Shown here piece after piece: positions 6,112 through 6,812 of a DNA stretch of 6,812 nt. The position numbers were made by a program, and so were the translations under genes. The notes beneath the pieces were generated by a model. It made no database searches, was not told where the DNA came from, and saw only the letters and a program-made list of their open reading frames with translations. Each line of letters opens with the position of its first letter. The first letter of the stretch is position 1. Origin of the DNA: JBBSEZ01 sp038239195 (GTDB lineage: Bacteria > Planctomycetota > Planctomycetia > Gemmatales > Gemmataceae); assembly GCA_038239195.1 (NCBI GenBank), contig JBBSEZ010000505.1:1-6812 (forward strand). The letters run 5' to 3'.

Positions 6112-6734
6112 TCAGCCTGCGGCCTCCAACACGACGCGCCAGCGGCGGGGCAGGACGGCGAACGCGGTCTGATACGTCGCCTCCACCGCCACCGACACGA
6201 ACCAGTTCGGGGCGAGGAACAGGGGCATCTCCGGGAGCGAGTCGCCGACTGCCACGGGTTCGATGTACGCCCGCGTCGTCAGCCCACACTCGTAGGCCAC
6301 GAGCGTCAGCGGTTTGTCGGCGGGGAGCACAAAAGGCTCATCCTGCACCTCTTGCCAGATGGCGGCGTGGACGCCGTTGGGGTCTCGCCGTCCTGGCGGA
6401 AAGAGATCGAGGAGGAGGAGGTGAACGCGCGCCTCCAGCAGGTCGCATCCCTTCTCGACGAACGCCCGAAAGGCGTGCCGGCTGCCCTTGTTGCCGGGCG
6501 AGACGACCTCGATCATCGCGACGATGCGGTCCCCGCTGACGTGGCGGACGGCGATCGAGCTTTTCTTCACGTCCAGCCCGAAGTCGATGGCTTGCTGCTC
6601 GGGCAGGGCATAGTGGTCGGGTGGTCGGGAGGGAGCACGCCCCCGTTGAGCGCGTCCCCGATGGCCGAGATCCAGCGGTGGTGAAACGCGCGGACGATGC
6701 TTTCATCGACGCGAGCCCAGTCATGAACGGGCAT
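6112..6734 (-). pseudogene. DUF4058 family protein, frameshifted by an 8-bp duplication
   Basis: Two frames together encode a DUF4058 protein, a family of unknown function common in planctomycetes and cyanobacteria. The N-terminal part starts at ATG 6734 (MPVHDWARVDESIVRAFHH) with GAGGGG 7 nt ahead. It runs to VLPPDH, then shifts frame and stops at 6567-6569. The remainder continues in another frame to the stop at 6112-6114: YALPEQQAIDFGLDV, AVRHVSGDRIVAMIEVVSPG, HLLLLDLFPPGRRDPNGVH, IWQEV and LPEMPLFLAPNWFVSVAVE. These are the characteristic DUF4058 blocks. The break coincides with two tandem copies of GTGGTCGG; removing one copy restores a continuous protein of 204 residues. A shortened protein starting at the GTG at 6570 would lack the conserved N-terminus. 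From memory of the family, about 30-50 residues are also missing between FGLDV and KKSSIAV. The gene is probably dead or dying, unless the duplication is an assembly artefact. Confidence 0.8.
6613..6628. repeat. 8-bp tandem duplication causing the DUF4058 frameshift
   Basis: GTGGTCGG occurs twice in direct succession (6613-6620 and 6621-6628), followed by another G. With one copy the minus-strand reading becomes VLPPDHYALPEQQ, as expected for the family; with two, the frame shifts and ends 19 codons later. This pattern fits replication slippage. Confidence 0.85.
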
Positions 6735-6812
6735 TGGGCCGCCCCTCAGCGCTTGTGAAACACGGGCCTGGCGAGCGGTGGGGCGGGAGCCCCCCGGGGG
6801 GGCGCGGCACCC

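Noticed and set aside
6005..6289. N-terminal extension of the membrane protein to a start at 6289
   Set aside because: The extension is Arg/Pro-rich, without a hydrophobic segment, overlaps the conserved DUF4058 sequence in another frame, and the ATG at 6004 has its own ribosome binding site.
6780..6805. GC palindrome near the right edge as a terminator or replication element
   Set aside because: It is a G-run facing a C-run in very GC-rich sequence at the window edge; nothing nearby supports a function.

Overview
The window is very GC-rich bacterial DNA with six protein genes or gene remnants. The gene content points to a planctomycete, probably Gemmataceae-like or a related metagenomic lineage. 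The clues are an exported PQQ-type beta-propeller protein with a WPRFRGP entry motif, a DUF4058 protein, a GT-C-like membrane protein with SRLATVE and YYSDKPP motifs, and an exported thioredoxin-like protein of planctomycete type. This assignment rests on family recognition, not on a database search.

Layout: (1) positions 1-421, plus strand, the C-terminal end (regions 3 and 4) of a primary-like sigma-70 factor that enters from the left edge. (2) 474-2084, minus strand, an exported beta-propeller protein, convergent with the sigma gene. (3) 2085-2320, a 236-bp divergent intergenic region with a candidate promoter for the propeller gene. (4) 2321-3277, plus strand, an intact ARH3/DraG-like ADP-ribosylglycohydrolase with all expected motifs. 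(5) 3365-4480, plus strand, an exported thioredoxin-fold protein read through an in-frame TGA at 3629-3631. (6) 4514-6004, minus strand, a polytopic GT-C-like membrane protein. (7) 6112-6734, minus strand, a DUF4058 gene broken by an 8-bp tandem duplication.

The main discovery candidate is gene 5. The TGA splits one continuous reading frame exactly where a thioredoxin fold carries its redox motif, and it directly follows a cysteine (Arg-Cys-TGA-Gly-Gly). A perfect 7-bp hairpin with a GGUC loop starts 17 nt after the TGA, which resembles a bacterial SECIS element. The simplest reading is a selenoprotein with a vicinal Cys-Sec pair at residues 88-89, exported by an N-terminal signal peptide and fused to an uncharacterised C-terminal domain. 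No selA, selB, selC or selD is present in the window, so decoding capacity must be confirmed elsewhere in the genome.

The genes do not form an obvious single pathway. The ADP-ribosylglycohydrolase and the candidate selenoprotein are co-oriented, 87 bp apart, with a strong GC hairpin between them. The DUF4058 remnant lies upstream of the membrane protein on the minus strand. I see no mobile element, CRISPR array, tRNA or rRNA.
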